The notes below the pieces were generated by a model. It saw only the letters and a program-made list of their open reading frames with translations, did not search any database and was not told the origin of the DNA. The translations under genes were made by a program, and so were the position numbers. Positions 62,796 through 64,000 of a stretch of DNA of 64,000 nt are shown piece by piece (the first letter of the stretch is position 1; each line of letters starts with the position of its first letter). The stretch is from assembly GCF_001553955.1 (NCBI RefSeq), contig NZ_CP014234.1, positions 1,240,001 to 1,304,000 of the forward strand, in the 5' to 3' direction. This stretch comes from Moraxella osloensis (lineage in GTDB: Bacteria; Pseudomonadota; Gammaproteobacteria; Pseudomonadales; Moraxellaceae).

Positions 62796-64000
62796 CTATT
62801 CGCTAGTAACACGATACATCTCTTGGATACTGGTCGTGCCTTGTAGAACCTTTAAAATGCCAGAGCGCCTTAAATCCCTAAACCCTTGCTTTAAGGCAGC
62901 GTCTTTAATCTCAATAGCGTTGCCGTCTTCCATAATAATTCGGGCAATCTCTGGTGTTACTTTCATCACTTCATAAATACCAACACGTCCTTTATAGCCA
63001 TCGCGGCATTCAGCGCAGCCAACAGGCTCATAAATGACATTGCTGGGATCTGCCAAATCTTCTTCCGTAAAGCCCATTTCAAGCAAGCTATTTTTTGGTA
63101 CATCTGTCGGTTTCTTACAAGCTTTACACAGGCGACGGGCTAAGCGCTGTGCGATTACCAAATTGACCGAGGTGGCGATGTTAAAGGATGCCACCCCCAT
63201 ATTACGTAGACGCGTTAAGGTTTCTGGCGCTGAGTTGGTATGCAAGGTTGACAGTACCATATGCCCTGTTTGGGCAGCTTTGACAGCAATTTCCGCCGTT
63301 TCTAAGTCACGAATCTCACCGACCATCACAATATCAGGGTCTTGACGCAAGAATGATTTGAGCGCACTGGCAAATGTCAAGCCAACTTTATTATTCACGT
63401 TGACCTGATTGATGCCTTCAAGGTTAATTTCAACGGGATCTTCTGCGGTGGAAATATTGGTCTCAACTGTGTTTAAGATATTAAGCCCCGTATACAAGGA
63501 TACGGTTTTACCCGAACCAGTAGGACCGGTAATCAATAACATCCCTTGCGGTTTTGCCAGCGCATCCATAAATAGCTGCTTTTGGTCAGGCTCATAGCCC
63601 AGTGCATCAATGCCTAGCATCGCTGATGAGGGGTCTAAAATACGCAGTACAATTTTTTCACCAAATAAGGTTGGCAATGAGTTGACACGAAAATCAATCG
63701 CCTTATCCTTGGAAATTTTTAACTTGATACGACCATCTTGCGGCACGCGGCGCTCAGAGATGTCCATTTGTGACATGACTTTGAGGCGGGCAGCAATTTT
63801 ACCCGCTAGCTGCGTCGGTGGATTTGCCATTTTTTGTAACACCCCATCAATACGAAAACGCACGCGATAAGATTTTTCATAGGGTTCAAAGTGTAAGTCC
63901 GAGGCGCCCATGGTAATGGCTTTGATGAGCATCCCATTAACGAACTTGACGACAGGGGCTTCATCATTGATATCTAAATGACTGGTGGCACTACTGTCTT
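62796..64000 (-). CDS. pilB: Type IV pilus assembly ATPase PilB, N-terminal part cut by window end
   Basis: Motor ATPase for pilus extension (GspE family). The frame stays open from 62796 to base 64000, so an ATG at 63932 is internal: it lies in the conserved [17 protein letters not shown] just before [12 protein letters not shown]. Walker [20 protein letters not shown], Asp box [11 protein letters not shown], Walker [20 protein letters not shown], His box [18 protein letters not shown], and a zinc tetra-Cys ([26 protein letters not shown]). pilC follows 56 bp later. Confidence 0.97.
   Translation of the reverse strand, partial: DSSATSHLDINDEAPVVKFVNGMLIKAITMGASDLHFEPYEKSYRVRFRIDGVLQKMANPPTQLAGKIAARLKVMSQMDISERRVPQDGRIKLKISKDKAIDFRVNSLPTLFGEKIVLRILDPSSAMLGIDALGYEPDQKQLFMDALAKPQGMLLITGPTGSGKTVSLYTGLNILNTVETNISTAEDPVEINLEGINQVNVNNKVGLTFASALKSFLRQDPDIVMVGEIRDLETAEIAVKAAQTGHMVLSTLHTNSAPETLTRLRNMGVASFNIATSVNLVIAQRLARRLCKACKKPTDVPKNSLLEMGFTEEDLADPSNVIYEPVGCAECRDGYKGRVGIYEVMKVTPEIARIIMEDGNAIEIKDAALKQGFRDLRRSGILKVLQGTTSIQEMYRVTSE

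Noticed and set aside
1-64000. tRNA genes, rRNA genes, CRISPR arrays, prophage or defence systems
   Set aside because: Looked for cloverleaf-like ends, repeat-spacer patterns and typical proteins by eye; none found. Small divergent RNAs could still be missed.

Overview
The window looks like a Moraxellaceae chromosome (Moraxella or Psychrobacter relatives). It is AT-rich and has a gltA / sdhCDAB-sucAB-lpdA-sucCD block, a pilB-pilC-pilD-coaE block, a NadM-Nudix fusion next to nadV, and a galU/pgi/Ugd-like/galE sugar-nucleotide block reminiscent of the conserved end of Acinetobacter capsule loci. The species cannot be fixed by reading alone. Almost everything is core metabolism. I saw no tRNA, rRNA, CRISPR array or prophage.

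Layout. 1-2.6 kb: end of msrB, then rpsB and tsf. 2.7-10.4 kb, minus strand: metY, a kinase-less membrane sensor, and glyQ and glyS split by a TSUP permease. 10.9-16.0 kb, plus strand: a small membrane protein, an SCP2-domain protein with a long LEA/apolipoprotein-like repeat tail, bioB, bioF, hemJ. 16.1-20.4 kb, minus: ExoX-like nuclease, ktrB, ktrA, rlmB, ppnP. 20.9-25.5 kb, plus: recN, yqgE, ruvX, an unknown membrane gene, tusA, xerD. 25.5-35.6 kb, minus: rlmA, an unknown gene and the dcw cluster rsmH-ftsL-ftsI-murE-(phosphatase remnant)-murF-mraY. 35.7-36.9 kb: a tnpB-only IS200/IS605-type element at the junction between the dcw cluster and galU-pgi-ugd-like-galE (37-41.9 kb, minus). 42-54 kb, minus: TCA cycle genes, with gltA divergent at 55 kb. 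56-60 kb: nfuA, nadM-Nudix, nadV. 60-64 kb, minus: coaE, pilD, pilC, pilB (cut by the window end).

How genes cooperate: the sdh/suc genes encode succinate dehydrogenase, 2-oxoglutarate dehydrogenase and succinyl-CoA synthetase. NadV and NadM form a two-step NAD salvage route. KtrA gates KtrB for potassium uptake. The dcw genes make peptidoglycan precursors and septum. GalU, Pgi and GalE feed UDP-sugars to surface glycans.

Most notable: (1) the SCP2 plus LEA-like repeat protein; (2) a UDP-glucose dehydrogenase homologue whose catalytic Cys is replaced, kept intact in an operon; (3) a 37-codon histidine-phosphatase remnant between murE and murF that is absent from simple gene calls; (4) a recurrent pattern of short (9-21 bp) tandem duplications in the intergenic gaps, several touching start or stop codons; (5) the lone TnpB with its end hairpins. 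Start codons were re-chosen for many genes by Shine-Dalgarno position and family N-termini; reasons are given in the entries.
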